The notes under the pieces: generated by a model
The model's input: the letters and a program-made list of their open reading frames with translations, nothing else
Databases searched by the model: none
What the model was told of the DNA's origin: nothing
Program-made: the position numbers and the translations under genes
From: Aquatica leii
Lineage: Eukaryota; Arthropoda; Insecta; Coleoptera; Lampyridae
Length of the DNA stretch: 64,000 nucleotides
Reading direction: 5' to 3'
NCBI GenBank assembly: GCA_035610365.1
Contig: CM069432.1
Location: 236,682,104-236,746,103 of the forward strand
Part shown: positions 9,749 to 20,030 of the stretch, piece after piece
Layout: each line of letters starts with the position of its first letter
How positions within the stretch are numbered: the first letter of the stretch is position 1

Positions 9749-10915
9749 TAACGGTTCTTTAAACACTTACCAAATCTTAGATGTTTGTTCTCTTCTTGAC
9801 TTAGTGTTCAAGCAAAATTTTTTCAAATTTAATAACAATTATTATTCTCAATTATCAGGTTTAGCTATGGGCTCAAACATTTCTCCCCTTGCTGCTGAAA
9901 TATTTATGAATAATATTGAAAATAAAATTTTTTCTAATTGTTCTTTTTCTAGCATGATTACTTTTTGGTTTAGATATGTAGATGACTGCATTGTTCTTTT
10001 TAATGGTTCTTTAGACGATCTAAGTAAATTTAACGATTTATTAATTCACTTCATCCCAAAATAAAATTTACTTACGAAATTGAAAACAATAATTCTCTTC
10101 CTTATTTAGATCTACTTATTTCACGTAATAATGAAAAATTTAATTTTGAAATATATCGTAAACCTGCTTATACGGATTGCTTAATTCCTTTTCACTCTAA
10201 TCATCCGTATAATCATAAAATTGCTTCTTTTCGTTCTTTAATTAATCGTCTTTATTCTATTCCTCTTTCTATAACTAGTTTTAATAAAGAATTGAACATT
10301 ATTAAACAACTTGCATATAATAATGGTTATCCTATTCAAATTTTAAACACTGTTATTTATAGAACTCGTTTTCGCCATTTATTTAAAAATTTGGTATACA
10401 ATAAATCCTGTAGTAATGATATTTACCGTTCTATTCCTTATTTCAGTCCTTCTTGTCTTTTCCTTAAACATTTGTTTAAACAATTTAACGTTTCTATTTC
10501 ATTTTCTACAAATAATAATTTAAAATCTTATATTGCTAATAATAAAGATCCTATTTCTTCATTAGATAAATCTGGTGTTTACAAAATTTCGTGTTCTTCT
10601 TGTAATTCTTTTTATGTCGGCCAAACTGGAAGAAAGTTCAAAGTTAGAATTAAAGAACATATTTATTTTATTAATAGAAATTTAAATACTGATATCTCTA
10701 ATACCTGTTCTGCCTTTGCTAATCACATTTTGTCTACTAGTCATTCTTTTTCTCCTAATCTTAATATTAAATTTCTTCATTTTTGTAATAAAGGCCATTA
10801 TCTCAACAATCTTGAAATTTTAGAAATTCATCGTCTTTCTAATGATAATTCTTCTACGTGTCTCAATGAAATTCTCGATATTAGCACTTCTCCTCTTCTT
10901 AATCCTAAATTCTAA
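9749..10915 (+). pseudogene. Penelope RT/GIY-YIG, right arm, frameshifted
   Basis: The plus-strand copy of the protein described at 8407-9748, starting at the residues GSLNTYQILDV. One C is missing after AACGATTT near 10036, which shifts the frame after KFNDL. The remainder (motif D onward, GIY-YIG at about 10579-10665) is intact to the stop at 10913-10915. One other visible change is a Thr/Lys difference in MNNIEN(T/K)IF. The near-identity of the arms means the dimer is recent or the arms have been kept alike by gene conversion. Confidence 0.9.
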
Positions 10916-11087
10916 CTTTACTTTTCAATTTTTATATTTAAATTTATTTTTATCATTTCTGGCTGTTTGTTTATTAGTAGTTTCATTTTTGTTATTTTTG
11001 ACATTTGTCAATTTAATAATATTAATAGGTATGCTCTTTTATAATTTGTTAGCTATATTTTTAATGTTTTTACTATTTGTAGAATTA

Positions 11088-11122
11088 CTGACGATGACAT
11101 TTTATAATGTCGAAACATGTTT
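11088..11122 (+). ncRNA. Hammerhead-ribozyme-like motif, right arm
   Basis: The tail downstream of the Penelope ORF carries CTGACGA (11088-11094), a hairpin GACAT...ATGTC (11096-11111), then GAAAC (11112-11116), embedded in the palindrome AAACATGTTT (11113-11122). The order CTGANGA, stem II, GAAA is the hammerhead core, and minimal hammerheads are known in Penelope-like elements. One unpaired T separates the first box from stem II. A clear stem I was not found. Activity is not established. Confidence 0.5.
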
Positions 11123-11556
11123 AAGATAAAATAAATTAAAATATAATATTTTGTGGAAAAGACTTTGTGTCAAATAATTCAATTTTATAGGACATACTAT
11201 ATCGTCAAATTTTTAGGTAATAAATGTGTTGAATAAAAAGCCGAAATTATATTTGCAAAATTATTTAAAAAGTATTTGTTACGTCTAAATTTTAACTATT
11301 AGTGTAATTTATTGAAATGTGTGTTCTGATAGTCACATTATTTTTGTATGAAGGATGTATAAACCTGACTAATCAGACCCGGAGTAATGTTTGCTTATAA
11401 GAATATACAGCGATTGTTACTATAATTTATAAACAATTTTTCTTGTGTAATATTTAATAAGTAACAACGATACTTGTTTTTTGTTATAAAATAACTGTTT
11501 ATTTTTTCAATTTCTTAATTTGAACGTTGGTCTGGTTTATGTAAAAGTAGGTATTG

Positions 11557-11917
11557 TACCGGATATACATTCTAGAGTTAAGCGGATTAACAAATACCAC
11601 ACTTCTTAAAGATGTGTTGTCAATGAAAGTGCGGTAATGCTCATTTTAAAGACATTTAATAGTATTGATCGTATTGACATCTATAAATATACCTTGAGGT
11701 TATGGCTTTTTGTTTGTCGTATAAATACAAAAAGGTGATTACCATTATTAAATTGTATATGTGTTTCTTAAAATCATACGAGGAGACTTAAATATTACTC
11801 TGAAACAAGCGTTTTATAAAACCACAACTGCTTTTATGTTTTTGTGCAAATTAATAAACAATTCTACCGGATATGCATCTTAGGATTAAGCGGACTAATA
11901 AATACCTCACTTATTAA
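11557..11917 (+). repeat. Rearranged repeats related to the Tc1-like inverted repeat
   Basis: A 53-bp direct repeat (11557-11609 and 11865-11917, both starting TACCGGATAT and including AAGCGGA) flanks a copy of the inner part of the left inverted repeat (about 11657-11862; compare the GTGATTACCATTA block). Just before it, 11629-11656 matches the outer repeat in the opposite direction. The layout suggests a second, scrambled end of the same Tc1 family. Confidence 0.65.
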
Positions 11918-12005
11918 TGAGTTTTATAATAATTTATTTATTTATAATAATTGGGAGTTCCTAGTGGTAACATCATTGTTTATGTGATTATAATTATTTG
12001 TGAGT

Positions 12006-13227
12006 ATGCCTCAAAGATTAGGACAAATGGATTCTACCTCTCATTAAGAGGAAGTATTATTGGGATGACACAATCAGGAATGTCACCTAGAACAATATCA
12101 CAACATGTTGACTTATCGGTAAGCATTTTTTTAAAGTATATTTCTTACATTGCATTGCAACACAGTCAGCACTAAGAATACTATTTTATAAGATATTGGA
12201 ATCAATTAAATTGACGTCAAATTTTTAAATACACATATAATGTATATTGGCTTTTAATATAGTACTAATGATAAATGTAATCTAATACTAAGAACTTAAC
12301 ACTTTGTAGATTAAACAAATCCGGCGATGGATTACGAAAGGTCAGAAAGTTGGTAATAGGCCACTTGTAAGCAACAGACCACCTAAGCCTAGAATTACTT
12401 CTCGGCAAGAAGATGCGGACATACTCGCCTATACATTACAAAATCCTTTTACAACTTGGCAAAAAATAAATGAAACGCTTAATATTAATTGCTCTGTTTC
12501 CACCATTCAGAGACTTTTACACGAATCAAATTTACATTGTAGAAAACCGGCAAGTAAACCTAACATTACAGAGCGTCATGCTGCAGCTCGGTTGCGCTTT
12601 TGTCGCCAATATTTAAATTTGGATTGGAGTACTGTTATCTTTACAAATGAAAAAGTATTTTCTAGCACTGATCAATGCCTAACTACAGTGCGGAGACCAC
12701 AAAGCACTCGTTACAATATAGAACATGTTTTGCCCAATAGCCAAAGTGGTAGAATGACAGCTGGAGTGTGGGGATGGATATCTCAAGCGGGTCCAGGAGA
12801 GTTAGTGCAAGTAACACCACCTCGATTTGCTTCAGAGCAATACCTGAATATTTTAGATAATATCTTGATACCTTCTGTGTGAAGAATATTTCCACAAGAT
12901 GAGCTGGAAATTATTCAAGTAGTCGAGGATAATTCTCCTATTCATACAGCACGAATTGTTAGGGACTGGATTGAAGATCAAAACAAAGTTGAAATATTTG
13001 AATGGCCAGCGAGATCACCAGATTTGAACCCAATTGAAAATATGTGGGGTGCAATGATCAGAAACTGGGATAGTGATACTCAATTTAGAACACCTGAAAA
13101 TATTATCAAACATTCACAATTAGTTTGGGAACGTTTTCGGGGATCACAGTTGTATGAAAATTTAGTAAACTCTAAGCAGTCTAGATTAGAAGCATGCATA
13201 CAAAATAATGGTTACTACACAAGGTAA
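12006..13227 (+). pseudogene. Tc1-like DD35E transposase with an intron
   Basis: A cut-and-paste transposase gene. Exon 1 (about 12006-12120) encodes a helix-turn-helix part (RGSIIGMTQSGMSPRTISQH), with a frame slip near 12045. GTAAGC at 12121 and TTTGTAG ending near 12308 bound an intron of about 188 bp. Exon 2 resumes KQIRRWITKG and continues to a stop at 13227. The catalytic region shows FTNEK where an Asp is expected, EDNSPIHTA (second Asp), and SPDLNPIENMW (Glu), with 35 residues between Asp and Glu. A TGA interrupts the frame at 12880-12882. The missing first Asp, the stop and the frameshift make it inactive. Confidence 0.88.
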
Positions 13228-13766
13228 TAATTATCTCTATACAACTTTTGTATTGTTATTGTTTTTTATATGATAATATGTTTTTTTTATTTAATTATAT
13301 TATTACAATAAACTACAGCATGAACTGTAATTATAAATTTATGCTTATTTATTAACATTTTATTAACGCAAAAGTGAGTAATACCTAAATAATTATTATT
13401 AAAATAAAAATAATATTAATGAATACGAAAATGTAATTATGATACTCATTAATAACTGAAGTATTTAACCGCTTAAACAAAAAAAAAGAATGTGACGATG
13501 TGAACAAAAATTTAAATAAATTACATTATATTGGCAGAAATATGTATTCTTACACCGGAAAATTCTGTTTGATAGTATCATTTATATTTAAACGAAATTA
13601 AAGTATAAAAGTTTCACTTTATTTATAAATAATTTTGCACATACAGCGAAATATTAATAGTACCTATGAAAAATTTATAAAATCAGTAATTAGATTATTA
13701 TTTACAATTCATCTTAATTTTATACGTTCAAAATTTTACTATCAATAAGTATGTATCTAAAATTAT
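13228..13766. other. Non-coding interior of the Tc1-like element
   Basis: Very AT-rich sequence between the transposase stop and the right inverted repeat. Nothing else is recognised in it. Confidence 0.6.
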
Positions 13767-14009
13767 AGAAAAAAATGTGTGTTTTTTTATTCGCATAAAA
13801 AAATAAATACGGTCATAAAAGTAATACTATTTTCTTATGGTTCGAGAAATATATGTAAAATTTAGTAATGGTAATCATTTTTTTATTTACAAGACAAAAG
13901 GACGTAACCTCAAGGTATATTTACAAGTATAAATACTGGTAATACTGTTAGAATGTGACTGAAAATGCGGTAATGTACATTTTAGGGACATTTCCAATGA
14001 CTATGGCTG
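13767..14009 (-). repeat. Right inverted repeat of the Tc1-like element
   Basis: 243 bp ending in ACTATGGCTG at 14009, followed by TA. The reverse complement matches 7763-8040. Confidence 0.85.
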
Positions 14010-14815
14010 TACATTCGTTTATTATATGATTTACAGTTAACGGTTGGTTGTAACATGCAGTACAGTTTGGTCCAACTTTTTTAGTTAATAGATAATCGTA
14101 CGTTAGCTTCGTGTGTCCTATTCTCAATCTGGTAATGGCTGATTTTTCTTTGCGGTTAAGTTCAACGCCGGGTGTCCATTATATCGGTTCGTCTTTAATG
14201 GTTCTAAAGTGGTTATTCGTGAGGTTACTCCAGTGTTGCTTCCATGCTAAAGTAGCTTTTTTTTTGAATCTTGGTTTTAGTGCATCTTTGGTATATTGTG
14301 TTGTATATTGTTCTTTGCTGTGTGTTGCTGATTTAGCTAATTGGTCTGATTTTTCGTTTTGTTGTATACCAACGTAGGAAGGTATCCATATAAATATAAT
14401 ATTTTTATTTTCGCTGGTTAACTGTACAAGACGGTCTTGAATTTCTTTGACATATGGATTATCGCTGTACATTTTATTGAGAGATAGTAACGCACTTAAG
14501 GAGTCCACTAACAACACTGCTGATTTAAAAGGTTTACCATTTATATAGTCTAATGCTTTGATTATAGCAAACAATTCTGCATAAAAAATTTCACTTAGTT
14601 TGTTGATCTTATAAGTTTGGTGTATGTTATTATGTAGTCTTTGGTCTTTGATCCGTCTGTATATATATGAGGGAGATGTGTGTATTTGTTTAGGATAGCG
14701 TTTAATATATGTTTAATTGTACCAGGAGGAGTTTCGCTTTTATTTAAACTTACTAGTTCTAGGTTTATGTTAAAAGACGGGATAAGCTAGGGTGCAAAAT
14801 TAAAGTTGTTAGTTT
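14010..14815 (-). pseudogene. Jockey-type LINE: RNase H and C-terminal tail
   Basis: The minus strand reads from about 14815 to 14010. An RNase H domain begins with HIYTDGSK (first Asp, near 14670), continues AELFAIIKALDYI (Glu), LLVDSLSALLSL (Asp) and IWIPSYVGIQQNEKSDQLAK (His/Asp region), as in Jockey and I-type LINEs. The tail motif ITRLRIGHTKLTYDYLL and a cysteine-rich end CTACYNQ...HIINEC follow. RNase H would remove element RNA during copying. Stops occur upstream (TAG near 14789). The final Cys codon is split by the Tc1-like insertion. Confidence 0.85.
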
Positions 14816-16084
14816 GCAAAACCTAGTCAAATTTAATTTTCAAGGTTTTTAGGATTTGTAACGTTAACCAATATTTGTATTGGATATGCACCTGAAATTC
14901 AAAAAAGAAATTAGTAGTTCAATTCGCAAGTATAAGAAATTTCTCGTTAGTATGAAATTTGTCAGAACCTTTCTGCTCTTGCGCTAGACTGTCACATTTT
15001 CGACAGCATTCCCGCATTTCATTTTGCATTAGATCATTTGGCGAGTTTTTTACTTGTACGCCCGGGCTAACCTTCACCGATAGATTGTGTCACGTTGCTA
15101 CTTTAATATGCGATTATTTGGGGAAGGTTGAAACGGGGTAAGTGGTATACAATTTTTTTTATTGAGGGTTTAAATTGACAGCTACTAATTTTCTATAGCG
15201 GATTTTGGTAGCCACCAATTGTTCTGCGTTATCATCCAAGATAACTAACAGGTGGTCTTATTTGGAATATTCCATGACGTCGAAGTATTGATACGTCTCT
15301 ATCATATCCACCGTTAAAGGTTGACAACCGCCAGGACAATCCTTTCTTTTACGAAGACAAACATGGAAAATTTAATTGATTAACTCACAGGGAAACGCTG
15401 CGCACTTACGTTCGTAATAATTGGATGGTAAACAAACCTTTGTTTATTTGTGTTAAACGTATATGCTCGTTCCGATCTGGGTTTAATAGTATTTTTTTAG
15501 GTACATCAAGTACGGAAGTTAGCTAACTTTCGACTGAGGTAAAACCGTAAGTATTACTACTTTCAATTTTTTTTATTTGTGTTTCGGAGACTAGGTCGTT
15601 TAGGGCCGTACGTGCATGTTAACACAATTAATCGTATTTTTGTGCTTCGCGAATTTATCAGTTGTGCACATCGAATCTCGAAGGCTTAATTTGTTTGGTT
15701 GATCTACAATTTAAATATATGTACTTATAAATTCAGATGCTATGTATACGTAATTAGTTAATCCGACAAGGGCAGTTTGTTATACGGCGCAGCTTCTAAT
15801 TTAATCAGCCTACGTATAAATTTTGTCAAGAATTTACATTTCTATGCTTAGTTCAACTTTTGTGATATAATAAATATATATATTCGGTGTTATTACTTTT
15901 GCAGTGTTATTTATTCTTTTCTTACTACGGGGAGAGTTAAACGGTATCCCTCGACTTTAATTTTTCATCGTCTTGGCGCCTTTTTTAGCTTCACGTTATA
16001 ATCACACATAACAAAGCCTGCGATCCCTCTCCAAAGAAGCTGTGCTAGCCGTTGCTTTGTTTGGTTATGAGAAGACCGGTGGGA
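14816..16084. mobile_element. Insertion in the LINE, possibly a solo LTR
   Basis: About 1.27 kb separates two adjoining parts of the LINE. No protein domain is visible. A candidate solo LTR runs from TGTAACGTTAACC (14857) to CACACATAACA (16013), 1157 bp with TG...CA ends and an AATAAA near 15869. No target duplication was found and about 40-70 bp at each side stay unexplained, so the assignment is tentative. Confidence 0.3.
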
Positions 16085-16797
16085 CATTGTATTTTTTACA
16101 GTTCAACTCTAGAAACCCGAGTTTCTCGTAACAGATTTTATACGCACTGATGTTAAAGTTTGTGAAATATGTTGTTTACTAGCGTAGACATTTTGAAATT
16201 TTGAAGACGTTATATTAATGTAGTTTGGATGTTGTTTGTTAGCTAATATTGCAGCTGTATAGTTTAAAAGTAGCTGAGTGCACCTGTATTTTAATGGAAA
16301 TTCTCCAGTTTCTGAATACATGCTAATAATAGGACTAGTTCGAAAAGCATGTGTAGCCTATCGTAGACCATTGTTGTAGGTTGTATCTAACAGTTTAAAC
16401 AAATTGGGTTTTGCGGTTTGATATACGAAGCAGCCATAATCCATTTTTGATCTTACGAATGTGTTTACGATTTGTATTATGGTGTTATCAGTTGAACCCC
16501 ATCTACTATGACAGATAGTTTTTATTAATTCTAATGTTTGTTGGCATTTTTAGTAGACCAATATATCTGTGTTCCTTTACAAATTTAAGGGGGCAGTTAT
16601 TCATAAATAGACTTGGGTTTTCGTACACTCGTTTTCTGGTAAAATTAATACATTTTGTTTTTTCTTCAGAAAAAGATAATCCATTCTTTTTAGACCATCC
16701 TTCTAGCACATACATATATTGATCATTGTAACTTTTTTTGAATTTGATTTATGTTTTGATCGTTGTTGTAGATTACTATATCGTCAGCAAACATTCT
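16085..16797 (-). pseudogene. Jockey-type LINE: RT catalytic and thumb region
   Basis: Minus strand, from about 16797 down. It begins at the catalytic FADD (RMFADDIVIYNN), followed by LEGWSKKNGLSFSEEKTKCI and FVKEHRYIGL, the conserved blocks after the active site. It then has DYGCFVYQTAKPNL and FRTSPIISMYSETGEFPL, typical of the Jockey group. Several frameshifts and a stop (TGA near 16365) interrupt it. The RT blocks before FADD are absent here. Confidence 0.82.
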
Positions 16798-16810
16798 ACA
16801 AAATCAAACA

Positions 16811-17720
16811 TTTCCACGTGAATGCCAGCGTGAAGTGCAGTAATATAGCAAATCCGTGTGTTTATCTCCCATATCCGCGCATAGTTTTTTAAAAAGTCTT
16901 TTTTTAGAAATGTAATTTTTATGTAGTTTACTACGTCAGTTCTAATACAAAGTTCAATTCAGAGCTCATTGACTTTGATGCGAATGCTTCCTTATAGAAG
17001 ATGCAATAGATCCACCTAGCAAACGGTGCTTTTTTACGAATAAGCACTTCTATTCCACCATATTTGCCAGAAATATCAAACTTGGCGTGTGCGCTTTTGG
17101 TAATGATTTACAGAAAAGCAGATCTTCAACGATAATAATCGTACGTAACAAGTAAGATCTGCCTCTTTATTACTGTCAGTAGCCTCATCAAGTTGAAGTC
17201 CAAATTCTTTGCCTTTCATTTTTTCTTTTGGTGATTAAGGTCCTCAGCAATGTAATGAACTCTTCCAGTCATACTGTTGTTAGACAAAAGTACCTTGGAA
17301 ATTAGTTTTCCCGCTGATTCTTCCACTAAAAAATTTACCATTTTGACAGCAAACGGTAAAATAAGCCATTCTGTAATAGTATGAGGTTTTATATTTTGCC
17401 ACCCTGTATATGCTACTTTGTAAGATGCTAAAAATGCGTTTCTAGATACTGAGGCTTGTTGAGTGAACACGTTTTTTTGTTTTTGTAAATTTTTTTGTAA
17501 CTTTATATCAAAAAAATCACGCAATTTTTTTAACCATAGTAGGGTAAATAGTCTCGAAATGTCGCTTTAGCTTACTTGGAAGCACACCTTCGGACGATAG
17601 AGTTTTTAAACAGAGAACACTTTGGGGATTTTCTTTATTGTTTACTTCTACGGAAGTAAAGCCAAAGTCTAAAGAACTTTCATCGTATTTACGATATTTA
17701 TGCTTTTTGTTTCCCCTCCA
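16811..17720 (-). pseudogene. hAT transposase relic, ZBED5/FAM200-like
   Basis: Minus strand, no start or end preserved. In order: an N-terminal block with IYKWRGNKKHKYRKYDES, then GFTSVEVNNKENPQSVLCL and LPSKLKRHFETIYP (17715-17550), then SYKVAYTGWQNIKPHTITEW and SAGKLISKVLLSNNSMTGRV (17450-17260), FGLQLDEATDSNKEADLTCY (near 17190), and CADMGDKHTDLLYYC followed by SRGNV near 16815. This order matches the hAT-derived group that includes ZBED5 and FAM200. Frameshifts and stops occur between the blocks. It fills part of the gap in the Jockey-type LINE. Confidence 0.8.
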
Positions 17721-17960
17721 TTTGTAGATGCTTTGTAACAGGTCCTTAAACTACGGATTTCCTAATTTAATAAAAATTTGTTCAGCGGATTTCTTCTGCA
17801 AGAAGAAAGAACTGTTTGGATAGAAGTTTCTACAGCTAATACAATTTTTTCAATAAGAAGTTGTTTTGGAGCAAATTTAAAGTTAAAAGTTAAAACCTTT
17901 TGGACCGTATACAAAAAATGTTGTTTAAACACAACATTGTTACGTTATTCCTTTTCAATC

Positions 17961-18300
17961 TCACGGTGTTTATAGCATTCTTTGCTCCTGTGGTCATGCA
18001 TACTTAGGAGAAACGTGTAGAAGCGTGGAAATTCGTATTAAAAAGCATCAAAAATGTAGTATGTTTTAAACAATTTTCGAAGCCAGCAATGGCGGAACAC
18101 GTGCTAGAAACGGGCCATGAAATTATGTTGGAAAACACTAAAATTTTGGCAAATGTATTCCTTGACCGGAGATTTTGAAACCAGTTTTATCAATCTAGGT
18201 CTAAGGTATTAGGTCGTAATCGTAACAATAAAAAAAAACACGACACAATTAAAACAAAGCAATCGACGTCTTCTCGTCTCGCCAAGTGAGCTAGGCATGC
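17961..18300 (+). pseudogene. Penelope-like GIY-YIG fragment
   Basis: Plus strand, starting at 17965: GVYSILCSCGHAYLGETCRS followed by IRIKKHQ, then after a frameshift AMAEHVLETGHEIMLENTKI and LANVF. This is the GIY-YIG endonuclease end of a Penelope-like element, and of a different family from the copy at 8.1-11.2 kb. It has no RT region attached. Confidence 0.8.
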
Positions 18301-18660
18301 AGCATGAGTTGTTATTTTTACCAGCAAATACCTAATTTTGTTTTCAAAAAAGAGTGAAATGCCTAAGTTTTGTTTTCTTACAGTTGGCTACAATTTTTAT
18401 AAAAATTAAACCGCTTTATGCAGAAAGGGTTTAAGTCACATTTTGACCAAATTGAGGTTATATTTATTAGGTAACTATTTCTAGTTTATAATTTTTGTAA
18501 TGCTATTTTTTACTATTTGCTCTATTTAATCTATGATGACTAATTCATTTGTCTTCCTGTACTAGGCATATATACCACTGCTGCAGTTCCTACTCTTTTC
18601 TAGTACGACCAAGCAACCTGATTTGAAATAAAAAAGTTCACAGTCCCTTCTGATAAAACT
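18301..18660. other. Non-coding stretch
   Basis: AT-rich sequence between the Penelope fragment and the LINE ORF1 fragment. No feature was recognised. Confidence 0.5.
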
Positions 18661-18693
18661 GTCGTCCCTGTTCATCGTTTCATTGTTGTTATT

Positions 18694-19150
18694 GTGCCTA
18701 AACCAAATTCTCCGTTGAAGACATCAAACGAAACAATGAACGTCCTTAATCCACAAACATATAGCCTACGATTGGACAGAGTAACAAGAATGGGCAAAAA
18801 TTCAATTAGGCTCGAATCTGAGCAAACCTACTTGACAAAAATTCTTACGGTCGTCCTTGATAAAGTCGGTCTTATCGTCAAATCGCAAGGTAAATTCTTA
18901 CCCCGGGTTTCTATGCTTGATGTTATTGCAAACCTCTTCGCTGAGTAGATAAAGGAAGCTAACGCAAACTTTCGACGATGCTTCTGATGAAATCCTATAT
19001 CTAGCCAATGAACAATTAAAAGTTCAATTTCGTTTCCGCCCTCGAGACAGAGCCAACAATCATTGGAAGTCCAAAAATTCCTTTTGGCATCACGTCGCGT
19101 TTACGTCGCCTGGATTGTGTGTAAGGTCAATGACCATATCCGTGTTGAAA
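18694..19150 (+). pseudogene. Fragment of a LINE ORF1 (gag-like) protein
   Basis: An open piece of 84 codons (18694-18948) with GKNSIRLESEQTYLTKI and VGLIVKSQGKFLPRVSMLDV resembles the RNA-binding gag-like ORF1 of Jockey/R1-type LINEs. After frame changes it continues with EILYLANEQLKVQFRFRPRD and RRVYVAWIVCKVNDHIRVEK, the end of that fold just before the zinc knuckles. It runs on the plus strand, opposite to the LINE that surrounds it, so it is a separate fragment. The assignment is by pattern only. Confidence 0.55.
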
Positions 19151-20030
19151 AACGTTGTTTATCCATATATGATTTAAAAAATGTAACAGTTTAATTTTAA
19201 ATGAAGCAGGAAGATGTTTAATCATAAAATAATGAACGTTATCTATACCGGGAGAAAAATCTTTGCAAAAATGTAAATTATATTCGAATTCTTCTATAGT
19301 TATAGGTAGATTATATTCTATAGTATTATTGTTTGGTATGTACAATGCTTATTTTCTTTTAGTTTCTTTGTACTGTAAAAATTCTGGATCGTACTGGGAA
19401 GAATTGGAGTCCACGGCAAAGTTTTTTCCACGAATGTTTGCTACATCTATTTGTGTGGTTATAATGTTGTTTATGTTTAATCCGGTTATGTGAATCGGTG
19501 TTTGGTAACCTTTCATGCTTTTGATCTTTTGCCATACTTGTTTTTTTTTAATTTATTGTTAATAGAATTTATATATTCGGTCCACGTTTGTTGTTTACTT
19601 TGTTTTATTGTTCTTCTTGCAATTGGTCTGTACTTTTTGTATTCTATAAGTGTATTCATGGTTTTATATTGTATATATTGTTTGAAAGCATTAACTTTGT
19701 TTTGAACGGCTGTTTTGCAGTTTTGTGGCCACCATGGTACATAATGTGACTGATGTCTATTTCCAGTTTGAGGTATTGCTTTTTGAGCTGCTTGAATGAT
19801 AATGTTGGTTATACTATTGTTCATTACGTCCATATAGTCTGTAAGATTAAACATATAGTGATTGTTTATGATTTCAGTTTGAAAAATGTCCCATTGAGCC
19901 TGTAGCACTCTCCATTTTTTTGGGTAATTTGTTGATGTTTGTGTGTTAGTGTTTGTGCTGGATATTATTATCGGACGATAATCGCTATCATAAAAATCAT
20001 TTTCTACTGTTCATTGAAGTTCAGTGGTTA
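19150..20030 (-). pseudogene. Jockey-type LINE: endonuclease end, linker and RT start
   Basis: Minus strand. Near 19990 the block FYDSDYRPIIIS matches the final motif of the apurinic-type endonuclease. The linker follows (WRVLQAQWDIF..., VPWWPQNCKTAVQNKVNAFK) to about 19513. The start of the RT is at 19345-19150: ITIEEFEYNLHFCKDFSPGI and HLPASFKIKLLHFLNHIW. The piece stops abruptly near 19150 against the plus-strand ORF1 fragment and near 20030 against the BEL element. Frameshifts are present between segments. Confidence 0.82.

Larger units (their letters stand above)
8095..11189. mobile_element. Penelope-like element as a head-to-head inverted dimer
   Basis: Two copies of one Penelope-like sequence face each other. 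The left copy is read on the minus strand and the right copy on the plus strand, with the 5'-truncated ends in the middle and the 3' tails outside. Arms 8133-9574 (1442 bp) and 9749-11189 (1441 bp) are near-perfect reverse complements, separated by 174 bp that belong only to the left copy. The 15-bp sequence ATAGGACATACTATA occurs in the same orientation at 8080-8094 and 11187-11201, and is the likely target duplication. Inverted or tandem partial copies are known for Penelope elements. Confidence 0.9.
7762..14009 (+). mobile_element. Tc1/mariner-like transposon with long inverted repeats
   Basis: The ends are CAGCCATAGTCATTGGAAAT at 7763 and its reverse complement ending at 14009, each next to a TA (7760-7761 and 14010-14011), the normal Tc1/mariner target. 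The left end carries one extra A (7762). The inverted repeats run about 240-280 bp with moderate divergence. Inside are a transposase gene (12006-13227) and a later Penelope insertion (8095-11189). Without the Penelope, the element would be about 3.15 kb. It sits inside the tail of the Jockey-type LINE. Confidence 0.85.
7579..20030 (-). mobile_element. Jockey-type LINE, minus strand, split into four pieces
   Basis: Reading down the minus strand, four pieces follow one another in the order of one non-LTR retrotransposon: endonuclease end and RT start (20030-19150), RT catalytic part and thumb (16797-16085), RNase H and start of the tail (14815-14010), and the last codons, 3' UTR and A-rich end (7761-7579). 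The gaps hold younger or foreign sequence: 16798-19149 (hAT, Penelope and LINE ORF1 pieces), 14816-16084 (possible solo LTR), and 7762-14009 (Tc1 element with a Penelope inside). The last junction is exact: the LINE reading frame continues across it once one TA is counted. RT blocks between the first and third conserved motifs are missing, so one gap also involved deletion. Confidence 0.85.

Noticed and set aside
10842-11129. 95-codon hydrophobic plus-strand ORF
   Set aside because: It overlaps the end of the Penelope ORF and the 3' tail in another frame, and its hydrophobicity comes from T-rich DNA.
14959-15141. 60-codon cysteine-containing ORF
   Set aside because: It lies in the unassigned insertion, lacks any recognisable motif order and has no homologous copy in the window.
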